Of a stretch of DNA of 64,000 nucleotides, positions 9,193-18,602 are shown one piece after another. The notes under the pieces were generated by a model. That model worked only from the letters and a program-made list of their open reading frames with translations, did not search any database and had not been told where the DNA came from. The first letter of the stretch is position 1. Each line of letters starts with the position of its first letter. This DNA is from Candidatus Avelusimicrobium cornigerorum (GTDB lineage Bacteria > Elusimicrobiota > Elusimicrobia > Elusimicrobiales > Elusimicrobiaceae), in contig DBXW01000005.1 in the NCBI GenBank assembly GCA_002309715.1, forward strand, positions 251,479 to 315,478, read 5' to 3'. The translations under genes were made by a program, and so were the position numbers.

Positions 9193-9256
9193 AAAGTGGT
9201 TATAAGTGGGTATCTATACACAGGTAGGAGAAGTTTTTCCTACGGAAGGAAGGTAT

Positions 9257-10609
9257 ATGGGAAAGTATTTTGGAACAGATGGAGTCCGTGCTATTGCGGG
9301 GCAGTTTCCATTAGTAGATGATTTTATTCAAAAACTCGGTTACGCGGCTTTGCGTGAATTGCAAATACGTAACAAACATGCGCGTTTAGTGCCCCAAGTG
9401 ATTGTTGCCCAAGATTCTCGTGCCAGTGGCCCGGCCATTTTATCGGCTTTGCAAAAAGGCGTGTGCGCCAGCGGAGCAAATGTCATTAGTGTTGGTATTG
9501 CGCCCACCCCGGCCGTGGCGTATTTGGTTAAAAAAACAAATAGTTTATGTGGAATCGTTATTTCCGCCAGCCACAACCCCGCCGAGTTTAACGGTATTAA
9601 ATTTTTCACCAATCAAGGTACAAAACTTCCCGAAGAATTGGAAAATACAATTGAGCGGGAAATTGATTTGTTGACCGCCGTTCCTGCTCCTATCGGTACC
9701 TTTACACAAGATGAGAGTTTGGTGAAACAATACGAACAATTTTTAATGTCTACGGTAGATGCGTCTGTTTTAAAAGGCACGAAAGTGGTGTTAGATTGCG
9801 CCAATGGGGCAAGTTACAAAGTGGCTGCTAATGTGTTTTCCGGATTGGGGATGGATGTAACCGTTACCGCCGCTAAACCTGACGGAACCAATATCAACAA
9901 AAATGTCGGCGCACTTCACACCCAGTTTATGCAAGATTTAACCGTTCAAGAAAATGCTTTTATGGGTTTTAGTTTTGACGGGGATGCCGACCGGGTGATT
10001 GCATCTGACGAAAAAGGCCGCCAATTAGATGGAGATAATATCATTGCCTCGTCTGCATTGTGTATGAAAGAGCAAGGTGTTCTCAACTCCAACAAAGCAG
10101 TACTGACTATTATGGCTAATTTAGGTTGCATCAATTACCTAAAAGAAAACGGTGTAGACGTTGCCCTGACTACGGTAGGAGATAAATACGTTTCCGAGGC
10201 GCTTGAAAAAGAAAATTTGTCTATCGGCGGGGAAACTTCCGGCCATATCATTTTTCGGCAGTTTTCCAATACGGGCGACGGTGTTCTTTCCGCTTTGCAA
10301 TTTTTACAATTTGTAAAAAAATCCGGTCATCCGGCCAGTTTTTTTGCCGACCAATGGAAACGTTATCCCAGCAAATTAAAAGCGGTGCAAGTCAAGCAAA
10401 AACCGCCGCTTGAAAGTTTGCCCGGTTTTTTACCGGCGGTGGCGGAATTGGAAAAAAGTATGCACGGCAAAGGGCGTATTGTAGTGCGCTACAGCGGCAC
10501 CGAGCCGAAATTCCGCATTTTAGTGGAAGGCGAGCAAGAAACGCTGGTAGACAAAGTTATACAAGAAGTGGAAAATTTATACAGACAAAAGACGGAGGTG
10601 CTCAAATGA
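9257..10609 (+). CDS. glmM: Phosphoglucosamine mutase GlmM
   Basis: Converts glucosamine-6-phosphate to glucosamine-1-phosphate on the way to UDP-GlcNAc for peptidoglycan and lipopolysaccharide. ATG 9257 is chosen because GGAAGG stands just before it and the protein then begins MGKYFGTDGVR, as in the family (450 aa). The phosphoserine is Ser105 in ISASHNP. The metal loop is FDGDADRV, and the phosphate-binding loop near the C-terminus is RYSGTEPKFRI. The partner enzyme GlmS, which supplies the substrate, is encoded two genes downstream in the same cluster. It ends with a 4-nt overlap with pdxJ. Confidence 0.97.
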   Translation: MGKYFGTDGVRAIAGQFPLVDDFIQKLGYAALRELQIRNKHARLVPQVIVAQDSRASGPAILSALQKGVCASGANVISVGIAPTPAVAYLVKKTNSLCGIVISASHNPAEFNGIKFFTNQGTKLPEELENTIEREIDLLTAVPAPIGTFTQDESLVKQYEQFLMSTVDASVLKGTKVVLDCANGASYKVAANVFSGLGMDVTVTAAKPDGTNINKNVGALHTQFMQDLTVQENAFMGFSFDGDADRVIASDEKGRQLDGDNIIASSALCMKEQGVLNSNKAVLTIMANLGCINYLKENGVDVALTTVGDKYVSEALEKENLSIGGETSGHIIFRQFSNTGDGVLSALQFLQFVKKSGHPASFFADQWKRYPSKLKAVQVKQKPPLESLPGFLPAVAELEKSMHGKGRIVVRYSGTEPKFRILVEGEQETLVDKVIQEVENLYRQKTEVLK

Positions 10610-11322
10610 GTTTAAAATTAGGAGTTAATATTGACCACGTCGCAACATTGCGTCAGGCTCGTCGGGAGATGTTCCCCGATCCGGTGGACGCCGCGGCTGT
10701 TTGTTTAAGCACCGGCGCCGATTTTATCGTGGTGCATTTACGGAAAGACGAGCGCCATATTAACAAAAAAGATTTAGCACAATTATGTAAATATTTTCCC
10801 GGCAAAATTCATTTGGAATGTTCGGTTGATCCGGCCATGGAAAAAGCGGCTCTTACCTATAAACCGCACTCGGTGTGTATCGTTCCCGAACAACCCGGCG
10901 AGATTACGACAATGGGTGGACTTAAATTTACCCCGGCAGTTACTAAACGGATTGCTCAAATGATTGAGCGTTTGCATAAAAAGAAAATTTTAGTCAGTTT
11001 GTTTGTCAGCCCCGATCCTACCGATATTCGCCAAGCGGCCAAATTAGGCGCCGATATCGTGGAGTTGTGTACGCGCGACTATAGCGAGTCCACCTCGGCA
11101 GCACAGGCTCGCAAACGCTTGCAAGATTTAGCGCTCTCTACATTGTTGGCCAAAGAATTGGGGCTTCAAGTACACGCCGGGCACGGCCTAGATTATCACA
11201 ACGTGCTTGCCGTGGCCGATTTAGGCGGCGTTACGTGTATGAATATCGGTTTTGCTATTATTACCCGCGCTTTGTTCGCCGGCTTGCCTACTGCGGTTAA
11301 TGAAATGAAAGGACTTTTATAA
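10606..11322 (+). CDS. pdxJ: Pyridoxine 5'-phosphate synthase PdxJ
   Basis: TIM-barrel enzyme of the DXP-dependent vitamin B6 pathway. It condenses 3-amino-1-hydroxyacetone phosphate with deoxyxylulose 5-phosphate (238 aa, normal). Family signatures are LGVNIDHVATLRQARR at the N-terminus, VHLRKDERHI, and HAGHGLDYHNV near the C-terminus. The start overlaps glmM by 4 nt (ATGA). glmM-pdxJ-glmS are tightly spaced, so this B6 gene is transcribed with amino-sugar genes. GlmS itself does not use PLP, so the grouping may reflect expression needs and no shared pathway. Confidence 0.96.
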   Translation: MSLKLGVNIDHVATLRQARREMFPDPVDAAAVCLSTGADFIVVHLRKDERHINKKDLAQLCKYFPGKIHLECSVDPAMEKAALTYKPHSVCIVPEQPGEITTMGGLKFTPAVTKRIAQMIERLHKKKILVSLFVSPDPTDIRQAAKLGADIVELCTRDYSESTSAAQARKRLQDLALSTLLAKELGLQVHAGHGLDYHNVLAVADLGGVTCMNIGFAIITRALFAGLPTAVNEMKGLL

Positions 11323-11331
11323 GAGGAAGTT

Positions 11332-13173
11332 ATGTGTGGAATTATCGGATATGTAGGGAAGAAAAACAGTGTTCCCTACATTATAGACGGGTTAAAAAAA
11401 TTGGAATACCGCGGGTATGATTCTGCCGGTATTTCTATCTTACAAGATGAAAAGTTGATAACCGTTCGTGCGGTTGGTAAAGTGGCGGAGTTAGAAAAAG
11501 CCGCCTTGCAGATTAGCCCAAAAGGTACTACCGGTATTGGGCATACCCGTTGGGCTACCCATGGTAAACCCAGTGAAGAAAACTCCCACCCACATACCGA
11601 TTGCAGCGGCGAAATTGTTGTAGTGCATAACGGTATTATTGAAAATTATCTGGTGTTGCGTGCCCAACTCATTTCATTAGGTCATAAATTCAAGAGCGAA
11701 ACGGATACAGAGGTTATCGCGCATTTAATAGAAGAAAATTTAAAACATATCCGCAACGGAAAAGAAGAAGATCGCTTGCTTAAGGCTGTGCAACGCACCA
11801 ATAAAGAAATTGCCGGTGCGTTTGCGTATGGGGTAATGTGGGCAAAAACGCCGGGGCTTTTAATCGGCGTCAAAAACCAAAGTCCGCTTGTTATCGGGCT
11901 TGGAAAAACGGAAAGTTTTTTGGCTTCGGATGTTCCTGCTTTTTTAGAACATACCAATAAAGTCGTTTTTTTGGATGAAGGCGAAGTGGCTCTTTTACGT
12001 GCCGGTCAAGTAACCGTGTTGGACAAAAACGGCACCGAGCGCAAAATTAAATCGGTCAAAATTTCGTGGGACAGACAAACGGCCCAGAAGGGCGGTTATG
12101 CTCATTTCATGCTTAAAGAAATTTACGACCAACCGCAAGCCATAGAAGATACTTTGCGTACGGCGCGGGCAGATTTTGGCAAGATTTTAGGGCTAGATAC
12201 TCCGTCGCTACGCGGCCTGCAAAACGTACACATTGTTGCGTGCGGCACGGCTTATCACGCCGGGCTAGTGGGCAAGTATTATATAGAACAATTTGCCGGA
12301 ATTCCCGTAAGTGTAGATTTAGCCAGTGAATATAAATACCGTGCGGTTCCTCACAAGGCGAAGACATTGGCAATTGCCATTAGTCAATCGGGAGAGACAG
12401 CCGATACAATTGGCGCTGTTAAGAAAGCCAAAGAATTGGGCTTTCGCACGTTAGCCATTTGTAACGTGCTTGGTTCCACGCTGACGCGTATTTGCGATAG
12501 CACTTTCTTTACGCATTGCGGGCCGGAAATCAGCGTGGCTTCCACGAAAGCCTTTACCAGCCAAATTACGGCGATGTACGCGTTGGCTATTTCGTTGGGG
12601 CTTGCCAACGGCAATATGAGTAAAACATCGTTTGATAAACTGCATCGTGAACTGATGCGTTTGTCTAAAGCAATGGGGCAAGTCGTTAAGATGGAATATC
12701 CGATACGACATTTAACCCGTAAAATTTATAAAGCCGACCGCTTTATCTTTTTAGGACGGCACGTTCATTTCCCTATTGCCTTGGAAGGCGCTTTGAAACT
12801 AAAAGAAGTATCTTACCGAAGTGCCGAGGGTTTTGCTGCCGGGGAAATAAAACACGGGCCCATTTCTGTCATTGATAAAAGCACTCCTATTTTTATGCTT
12901 ATGCCACAAGGTCCGTTATTTGAAAAAATGCTTTCAGCTTGCCAAGAATGTCGCGCACGCGGCGCTTTTGTGGTTGCCATAACTACGCCGGATGCAGCGC
13001 AACAAGCCAAAAGCGTAGCGGATGAAGTTTTCTTGGTACCGCAAGTGAGCGAATATTTACAACCGATTTTAATGGTGGTGCCACTCCAATTTTTGGCCTA
13101 TTGGATTGCCAAACGGTTGGGGTGTGATATTGATCAACCACGTAATTTAGCAAAAAGTGTGACGGTAGAGTAA
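11332..13173 (+). CDS. glmS: Glutamine-fructose-6-phosphate aminotransferase GlmS
   Basis: Makes glucosamine-6-phosphate from fructose-6-phosphate and glutamine, the first committed step of amino-sugar synthesis (613 aa). The N-terminal glutaminase nucleophile is Cys2 (MCGIIGYVG). Two SIS sugar-isomerase domains follow, with SQSGETADT in the first and the C-terminal DQPRNLAKSVTVE characteristic of the family. It has a ribosome-binding site (AAGAGGAAG) 9 nt after pdxJ. The short gap leaves no room for a glmS ribozyme, so control by that RNA is excluded here. Confidence 0.98.
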   Translation: MCGIIGYVGKKNSVPYIIDGLKKLEYRGYDSAGISILQDEKLITVRAVGKVAELEKAALQISPKGTTGIGHTRWATHGKPSEENSHPHTDCSGEIVVVHNGIIENYLVLRAQLISLGHKFKSETDTEVIAHLIEENLKHIRNGKEEDRLLKAVQRTNKEIAGAFAYGVMWAKTPGLLIGVKNQSPLVIGLGKTESFLASDVPAFLEHTNKVVFLDEGEVALLRAGQVTVLDKNGTERKIKSVKISWDRQTAQKGGYAHFMLKEIYDQPQAIEDTLRTARADFGKILGLDTPSLRGLQNVHIVACGTAYHAGLVGKYYIEQFAGIPVSVDLASEYKYRAVPHKAKTLAIAISQSGETADTIGAVKKAKELGFRTLAICNVLGSTLTRICDSTFFTHCGPEISVASTKAFTSQITAMYALAISLGLANGNMSKTSFDKLHRELMRLSKAMGQVVKMEYPIRHLTRKIYKADRFIFLGRHVHFPIALEGALKLKEVSYRSAEGFAAGEIKHGPISVIDKSTPIFMLMPQGPLFEKMLSACQECRARGAFVVAITTPDAAQQAKSVADEVFLVPQVSEYLQPILMVVPLQFLAYWIAKRLGCDIDQPRNLAKSVTVE

Positions 13174-13178
13174 TCTGT

Positions 13179-14078
13179 ATGGATAAAATCACTCGTGAAG
13201 AAGTTCTTTCTTTATTGCCCAAACGCGATCCCAGAGCCTTTAAGGGCGTGTTTGGACGAGTATTAGTGGTAGCCGGCTCGCGCGAAATGTGTGGGGCTGG
13301 GCTATTGTGTTCAAAAGCCGCTTTGCGGATGGGAGCGGGGCTTGTATATTGGGCGTTGCCGGCTAGTATGCAACCTTCTTTTGCTGCAGCAATACCGGAA
13401 ATTATTACAATCCCTTTGCCCGAAACCGAACGAGGTGAAATCGCTCGCACGGCGTGGCCTGTGTTGACTGATTTTATAGAAAAACAACACCCTACATTGG
13501 CTGTTGTTGGGATGGGTATGCAAAAAAGTCCGCTCCTTGCGCAGTTATTGCAAGAGATTCAACTGCCGCTGGTGGTAGATGCTGACGGACTTAACGCATT
13601 AAACGAAATGCCTTCCTTCCGTTTTGAGAAACCGGCCATTGTTACGCCTCATGCGGGAGAAATTGCTCGCTTGCTCAATACAGCCGTGGTAGTGGATGAA
13701 TCTTTCCGCATTTTGCAGGCCGCGCAACTGGCCGACCAAACCAATGCCATTTGTGTGTTAAAAGGACCCGATACGATAGTGGCTGTTTCCGATGACGGGA
13801 AATTAAATTCTTGGCAAAACCCGACCGGCGGGCCGGCACTTGCTAAAGGCGGATCCGGTGATGTCCTTTCCGGGGCGATTGCCGGTTTATGGGCACAATT
13901 TTCTGCGCAAGGTCTCACTACGGAGAATGGCTTGCAAGCGGCAAAATGCGCCGTTTATATACACGGCTTGGCGGGTGATATGGCGGCTGAAGAATTATCC
14001 GATTACGGGGTGTTGCCTTCGGATACATTAGGCTATCTTCCCCGGGCAATCTGCCGGATGATTAAGGGGGATAAATGA
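13179..14078 (+). CDS. nnrD: ADP-dependent NAD(P)H-hydrate dehydratase
   Basis: Repairs hydrated NADH/NADPH. This is the YjeF C-terminal-type ribokinase-like domain as a stand-alone 299-aa protein. Family motifs are KGVFGRVLVVAGS near the N-terminus, VVDADGLNAL, VTPHAGEIARLL and the nucleotide loop GGSGDVLSG near residue 222. Many bacteria fuse this domain to the NnrE epimerase; here no epimerase half is present in the window. It follows glmS by 5 nt and overlaps the next gene by 4 nt, so it is part of the same transcription unit. Confidence 0.93.
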   Translation: MDKITREEVLSLLPKRDPRAFKGVFGRVLVVAGSREMCGAGLLCSKAALRMGAGLVYWALPASMQPSFAAAIPEIITIPLPETERGEIARTAWPVLTDFIEKQHPTLAVVGMGMQKSPLLAQLLQEIQLPLVVDADGLNALNEMPSFRFEKPAIVTPHAGEIARLLNTAVVVDESFRILQAAQLADQTNAICVLKGPDTIVAVSDDGKLNSWQNPTGGPALAKGGSGDVLSGAIAGLWAQFSAQGLTTENGLQAAKCAVYIHGLAGDMAAEELSDYGVLPSDTLGYLPRAICRMIKGDK

Positions 14079-14974
14079 GTTCTGTTTTGTGGATACTTCT
14101 TATCAGTTTTTCCGTACTTGGAGTCGTGGCGTTGATAACCGTGTTGGTTTGTATGCGTGTAGCCAAAAAGGTACTTCACCCTGTTTCCAAACGCAAAGCG
14201 CTAGACGCGTGGCCCGATCAGTTTGGCTTGCCGTATGAAAATGTCACTTTTAAGACGAAAGATAACGTGCAACTCAAAGGCTGGTTTATCACTTCTCCGG
14301 AAGTTTCGGATAAAACGATTGTGCTTATGCACGGTTGGGGGATGAACCGTTCGGATATTTTAAAAAATACTTATTTCTTGCGCGATTTGGGTTTCAATTT
14401 ATTTTATTTTGATTTCCGTGCGTTAGGAGAAAGCGGCGGCAAAACAAGTTCTATTGGATATTTGGAATTAAAAGATGTTGCGGCCGCTATTGATTTTCTT
14501 AAACAAACCCGCCCGCAATTTTGTGCTAAAATCGGGTTGTATGGCTTGTCTATGGGTGGGATGGTGGCTATTTGTGAGACTGCCCACAACCCGGAAATTG
14601 CTTGCGTGGTTGCCGAAGCCTCTTACTATTCGTTTAGAAGAGTCGTTTCGCGTTGGGCCTGGGTGAACCGCCGCGTGCCGTATTTCCCGTTGATGCCTAT
14701 AGTTTTGCACTATATACGTAAACAATTAGGCGTAAATCCGGAACGGTTCAGCCCGAAGTATAATATCCCTAAAATTTCACCGAGGCCGATATTGTTGATT
14801 CACGGCCGGTATGATAATTTGGTACCGGCTGCACAAGCCAAACTGCTTTATAAACACGCCGGCGAGCCCAAAGAACTGTGGTTGGTGCCGGGGGCCAAAC
14901 ACAATAAATGTGCCGAAGTGGGTGGTTTTGAATATAAACAACGGTTGGCGGATTTCTTCCGCAAGTATTTATAA
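14075..14974 (+). CDS. Membrane-anchored alpha/beta hydrolase
   Basis: A 299-aa serine hydrolase of the broad alpha/beta fold (COG1073-like). An N-terminal hydrophobic helix (residues ~4-26) probably anchors it in the inner membrane. The oxyanion region HGWGMN follows. The nucleophile elbow GLSMGG has its Ser near 158. The acid is in HGRYDNLVP (Asp near 247) and the His in PGAKHNKC (near 275). A complete catalytic triad is therefore visible. The substrate is unknown; esterases, peptidases and acyl-thioesterases all share this fold. It overlaps nnrD by 4 nt and is the last gene before a strong bidirectional terminator. Confidence 0.85.
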   Translation: MSSVLWILLISFSVLGVVALITVLVCMRVAKKVLHPVSKRKALDAWPDQFGLPYENVTFKTKDNVQLKGWFITSPEVSDKTIVLMHGWGMNRSDILKNTYFLRDLGFNLFYFDFRALGESGGKTSSIGYLELKDVAAAIDFLKQTRPQFCAKIGLYGLSMGGMVAICETAHNPEIACVVAEASYYSFRRVVSRWAWVNRRVPYFPLMPIVLHYIRKQLGVNPERFSPKYNIPKISPRPILLIHGRYDNLVPAAQAKLLYKHAGEPKELWLVPGAKHNKCAEVGGFEYKQRLADFFRKYL

Positions 14975-14979
14975 CGCAT

Positions 14980-15015
14980 AAAATGCCCCTCGGTTTTATA
15001 CCGAGGGGCATTTTT
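14980..15015. terminator. Bidirectional terminator between convergent genes
   Basis: A 15-bp perfect stem (AAAATGCCCCTCGGT paired with ACCGAGGGGCATTTT) has A/T runs on both sides. It serves the plus-strand cluster ending at 14974 and the minus-strand gene ending at 15037. Confidence 0.93.
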
Positions 15016-15036
15016 AGACAGTCTCGTCACATTTGC

Positions 15037-15720
15037 TTATTTAGTATCTTTTTTAAATAAATCGCGCAAGAAGTCTTCGGCTAAATTTTTAGATCCAAGC
15101 CCCACGCCGATAGCAAACGCCAGCCCCAGCGAAGATAACACAATAATTACAATGTTATTGACTAGTTGCGTAGCGATGCCGACATTTTCTATGGCGAGTA
15201 ATGCACAGAAAAATACGATAAATGCATTGACTGCTTGGGCGATAAAAAAACCGCCTTTTAAATTGTTGGCTTGCGAAGAATTTTCAATAATTTTTCCAAC
15301 GAGTTTACCAAACAAAAGCCCGGCAAATAAAATAATTAAAGAAACAAAACCCGTCGGGATGAAGGTTAAGAATTGAGTGAATAAGGCACGTATTACTTCC
15401 AGGTGTAACACTTCCGCGGCCAATACGATGGCATAGAAAATGACAGCCCATGCCAATACAAACGCAATAATATACGTCGGTGATTTGCCTAATCCAAAGC
15501 GCATGCATAATTCGTTGACGCCCAGTTTGGATGTTTTCTGATCAAAAGAGATTTTATTTAATACTTTTTTGGCCAAAGAACTTACCAAGCGAGAAATGTA
15601 TAAGCCAATTACCATAATCAGTAATGCTGCAAATAGGGCAATCAAGATTTTTAAACTGTTTTGCCCCAGCGTAAGCAAGTTAGTGCTTATTTCTTGCGAA
15701 ATTGTTTCTAATGTTTCCAT
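15037..15720 (-). CDS. MscS-related inner-membrane protein without the cytoplasmic vestibule
   Basis: A 227-aa protein with about four or five hydrophobic helices (near residues 20-45, 75-100, 115-140, 155-175 and 185-205). The last helix, GLAFAIGVGLGSKNLAEDF, is a Gly/Ala-rich segment like the pore-lining TM3 of MscS mechanosensitive channels. The protein stops about 10 residues later, so the beta and alpha/beta domains that form the MscS cytoplasmic cage are absent. It resembles the 'conserved TM helix' proteins related to MscS. Such proteins may form small pores or channel subunits, but no function is proven. AAGGAGG precedes the ATG. It is divergent from recG with a 66-bp shared promoter region. 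Confidence 0.75.
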   Translation of the reverse strand: METLETISQEISTNLLTLGQNSLKILIALFAALLIMVIGLYISRLVSSLAKKVLNKISFDQKTSKLGVNELCMRFGLGKSPTYIIAFVLAWAVIFYAIVLAAEVLHLEVIRALFTQFLTFIPTGFVSLIILFAGLLFGKLVGKIIENSSQANNLKGGFFIAQAVNAFIVFFCALLAIENVGIATQLVNNIVIIVLSSLGLAFAIGVGLGSKNLAEDFLRDLFKKDTK

Positions 15721-15786
15721 AAACAGCCTCCTTTTTTAAAATTGTAGCATATCACAAGCCGGATTATTTGTAAAATAAAGTAAGTT

Positions 15787-17883
15787 ATGCCTATTACAAC
15801 GCAGATTCAATACCTAAAGGGCATTGGCCCGGCCAAAGCCAAGTTGTTTGAACGGTTGGAAATTGCGACGGTGGAAGATTTGCTCCACTACTACCCGCGT
15901 ACCTATCAAGACCGCCGTTTGGGCGCGGCTCCTAATGAATATAATTCGGATGCATTGGTCGTTTTTAAAGGGCGAGTATTACGCACCCAAACAGTACCGG
16001 CGCGCAGTGTGCTGATTTTTAAGGCATTTTTAGAAGATGAAAAAGGTAATCAAATTGAGTGCACGTGGTTTAAAAAACGCACGTTCGGGCGATACAATTT
16101 TGATCCGTTCGGCACGCTTAAAAAAGATTTTCATCTAAATAACGAAGTATGGGTGATTGGGCGTCGCGAAAATAAAAATAATTTCTTTGGCAATAAAATT
16201 ACGGTAGAAGAACAATATCCCGCCGGAGATGTGCTTACCGAACTCCATGCCGGACGGTTGACGCCGATATATGCGTTAACGGAAGGGCTGACCAATAAAC
16301 AGTTTAGGCTTTTTGTATACGAGGCACTGCAAACGCCGGCGTTAGCGGCTGAACCGGAAATTTTGCCGCCTGCGCTATTACAAAAACGTAAACTGTTAAG
16401 TGCGCCCCAAGCGTTAAAAGCCATCCATTTTCCCAATTCGCCGGCCGAGTTAGAGAATGCCCGTGCTCGGCTTGCCTACGAAGAATTTTTGTTACTGGCC
16501 ACGGCATGGGGGATTAAGCGTACGCAGACAAAAATTCTGGCCAAAGATTATTCTTACGAGATTAAAAAAAATCTACTCACGCCTTTTCGCCAAAATTTGG
16601 GATTTGAATTTACAGGAAGCCAACGAAAAGTAATCAATGAAATTTTTAATGATATATGCTCTCCTCGCCCGATGAACCGTTTGCTCCAGGGAGATGTGGG
16701 TTCCGGAAAAACGGTGGTGGCTCTTTGTGCTATGTTGTTGGCTGTAGAAAACGGCTACCAGGCTACTCTTATGGCTCCGACGGAAATCTTGGCGGAACAA
16801 CACTATTTTACATTTAAACGGTTGCTGGCGGATTTGCCGGTGAACGTGGCTGTTTTAACATCTAACACAAAAGCCGCGGCCCGTAAAAAAATTTTAAAAG
16901 AACTTGCGGATGGCACTTTACACATTTTAATCGGTACGCATGCGGTAATACAAGATAATGTGCAATTTTGTAATTTGCGTTTAGCGGTTATTGATGAGCA
17001 ACACCGTTTTGGCGTCAAACAACGTAGTAAACTAAAAGAAAAAACCGCTAAATTAGATTTGCTTACTATGACGGCAACCCCTATCCCGCGCACTTTGGCA
17101 CTTGCGTTTTACGGTGATTTGGAAGTATCCACTATTAACGAACTTCCGCCGGGACGCCAAATTATTCGGACCGAAACGGCTACTTCTAAACTAGCCTATG
17201 AGCGTGTGCGCGAAGAAGTGTCCCAAGGGCGGCAAGCATACATTGTTTTCCCGCTTATTGAAGAGAGCGAAAAAGTAGCCGCCAAAGCGGTAAGTGAAGA
17301 GTTTGAAAAATTAAAAAAAGTGTTTTCGCAGTTTCGCTTAGCCATGTTGCATGGGCAAATGGCTCAAAGTGAAAAAGAACAAATTATGGCGGATTTTGCT
17401 GCACATAAAACCGATATATTGGTAGCCACTCCCGTTATAGAAGTCGGTATTGATGTTCCCAACGCGACGGTAATGGTTATAGAAAATTCCGAGCGGTTTG
17501 GCTTGGCCAGTCTGCATCAATTACGCGGACGTGTCGGACGCGGACAATATCAAAGTTATTGTATACTCGTACCACAGCATGCAGGGAGTGTGGCCAAAGA
17601 GCGGATGGATATTATTTGCTCCACACGAGACGGGTTTAAAATCGGCGAGCGTGATATGCAGTTGCGCGGGCCGGGGGAAATTTTGGGAACGCGGCAATCG
17701 GGTGAGTTGGAACTGAAAGCGGGGGATATTTTTAAAGACCGCTCTATTTTATATTGGGCTATAGAAGATCGTGATGAGATCTTGATGCAAGATCCGGGGC
17801 TCTCTCGCCCCGAACACGCGCTTTTTCGCCGTAAACTCCAAGAACTTTATCAACAAAATTGGCATTTGATAGATTTATCGTAG
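15787..17883 (+). CDS. recG: ATP-dependent DNA helicase RecG
   Basis: Branch-migrating superfamily 2 helicase (698 aa, family ~690) that remodels stalled replication forks and Holliday junctions. An N-terminal wedge/OB domain (to ~260) follows the opening YLKGIGPAKA helix-hairpin-helix-like segment. Motif I GDVGSGKT lies near 304 and motif II DEQH near 404. Motif III is TATPIPRTLA, and the C-terminal motifs include LHQLRGRVGRG. No clear ribosome-binding site precedes the ATG; a TAAAAT element lies 10 nt upstream. Divergent from the MscS-related gene. Confidence 0.97.
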   Translation: MPITTQIQYLKGIGPAKAKLFERLEIATVEDLLHYYPRTYQDRRLGAAPNEYNSDALVVFKGRVLRTQTVPARSVLIFKAFLEDEKGNQIECTWFKKRTFGRYNFDPFGTLKKDFHLNNEVWVIGRRENKNNFFGNKITVEEQYPAGDVLTELHAGRLTPIYALTEGLTNKQFRLFVYEALQTPALAAEPEILPPALLQKRKLLSAPQALKAIHFPNSPAELENARARLAYEEFLLLATAWGIKRTQTKILAKDYSYEIKKNLLTPFRQNLGFEFTGSQRKVINEIFNDICSPRPMNRLLQGDVGSGKTVVALCAMLLAVENGYQATLMAPTEILAEQHYFTFKRLLADLPVNVAVLTSNTKAAARKKILKELADGTLHILIGTHAVIQDNVQFCNLRLAVIDEQHRFGVKQRSKLKEKTAKLDLLTMTATPIPRTLALAFYGDLEVSTINELPPGRQIIRTETATSKLAYERVREEVSQGRQAYIVFPLIEESEKVAAKAVSEEFEKLKKVFSQFRLAMLHGQMAQSEKEQIMADFAAHKTDILVATPVIEVGIDVPNATVMVIENSERFGLASLHQLRGRVGRGQYQSYCILVPQHAGSVAKERMDIICSTRDGFKIGERDMQLRGPGEILGTRQSGELELKAGDIFKDRSILYWAIEDRDEILMQDPGLSRPEHALFRRKLQELYQQNWHLIDLS

Positions 17884-17922
17884 CGGTAAGTAGCGGTAAA
17901 ATAAAAATGTTTTTATAGCAAT

Positions 17923-17955
17923 AAAAAGCCCCCGGTCCAAAAACCGGAGGCTTTA
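17923..17955. terminator. Terminator between recG and OmpA-type lipoprotein gene
   Basis: The hairpin arms AAAGCCCCCGGT and ACCGGAGGCTTT carry one mismatch and are flanked by A and T runs. It lies between convergent genes. Confidence 0.85.
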
Positions 17956-17971
17956 AATTTATACTACCGCG

Positions 17972-18559
17972 TTATTTGGTTTTGATTTCCAATTCTACGC
18001 GGCGGTTTTGGGCGCGGCCTTCGCTGGTTTTATTGGTGGCAACCGGTTGGGAAGCACCGTAACCGATGAAGGAAACATTTTCCGCGGAAACGCCGTTTTG
18101 AACTAATTGCATAGCAACGGCTTTGGCGCGGCGTTGGGACAAGTCCACGTTATAGTCGGGGTCACCCAACGAATCGGTGTGACCGGCTACGCGTACGTGA
18201 GCGTTGGGATATCTTTTTAAAACGTTCGCGGTTTTGCGGATTTGAGTATAAGAAGCGCTATCAATTTCGTCGCTATTATGGGCGAATTTGATGGGTTCTC
18301 TGAAAGATAAGACAGCGCTTTTGTCGGCTTTGTGGCTGACGGTGGCTACTTCGGACAAGTCTTTGTCTTCGGTTACTTTGGCAACCGGTTTGGCAGCCGG
18401 TTTGTCGGCGGCTTTGGGGCAACCTTTGTGATGGTGTTTACCCTGGCAAGAGGTTGCTTGCGCGCACGTGTTAGAACGGTTGGGCGCGGTTGTGCATTTG
18501 GTGCAATGGCAGGCGCCTAAAAATAGAGCGGCTACCAAAATAGTCAATACTTTTTTCAT
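17972..18559 (-). CDS. OmpA/Pal-type outer-membrane lipoprotein
   Basis: A 195-aa lipoprotein. The signal peptide ends in the lipobox LGAC, so Cys17 would be lipidated. A Cys/His/Lys-rich and Ala/Pro/Lys linker follows. Residues ~88-193 form an OmpA C-terminal domain that binds peptidoglycan, with VAGHTDSLGDPDYN, LSQRRAKAV and the diaminopimelate-contacting GRAQNRRVEL. The size and layout resemble Pal, which tethers the outer membrane to the wall. A second protein of the same type is encoded at 33184-33711, and no tol genes are near either, so neither can be named Pal with certainty. A GGAGAA ribosome-binding site precedes the start. Unusual: 7-8 Cys and His residues just after the lipid anchor (CHCTKC) could bind metal. 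Confidence 0.88.
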   Translation of the reverse strand: MKKVLTILVAALFLGACHCTKCTTAPNRSNTCAQATSCQGKHHHKGCPKAADKPAAKPVAKVTEDKDLSEVATVSHKADKSAVLSFREPIKFAHNSDEIDSASYTQIRKTANVLKRYPNAHVRVAGHTDSLGDPDYNVDLSQRRAKAVAMQLVQNGVSAENVSFIGYGASQPVATNKTSEGRAQNRRVELEIKTK

Positions 18560-18602
18560 TTTTTCTCCTTAATTTAAAAATATAACTGCTGACACCTATA
18601 TT

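Noticed and set aside
11323..11331. glmS ribozyme upstream of glmS
   Set aside because: Only 9 nt separate pdxJ and glmS, so there is no space for the ribozyme.
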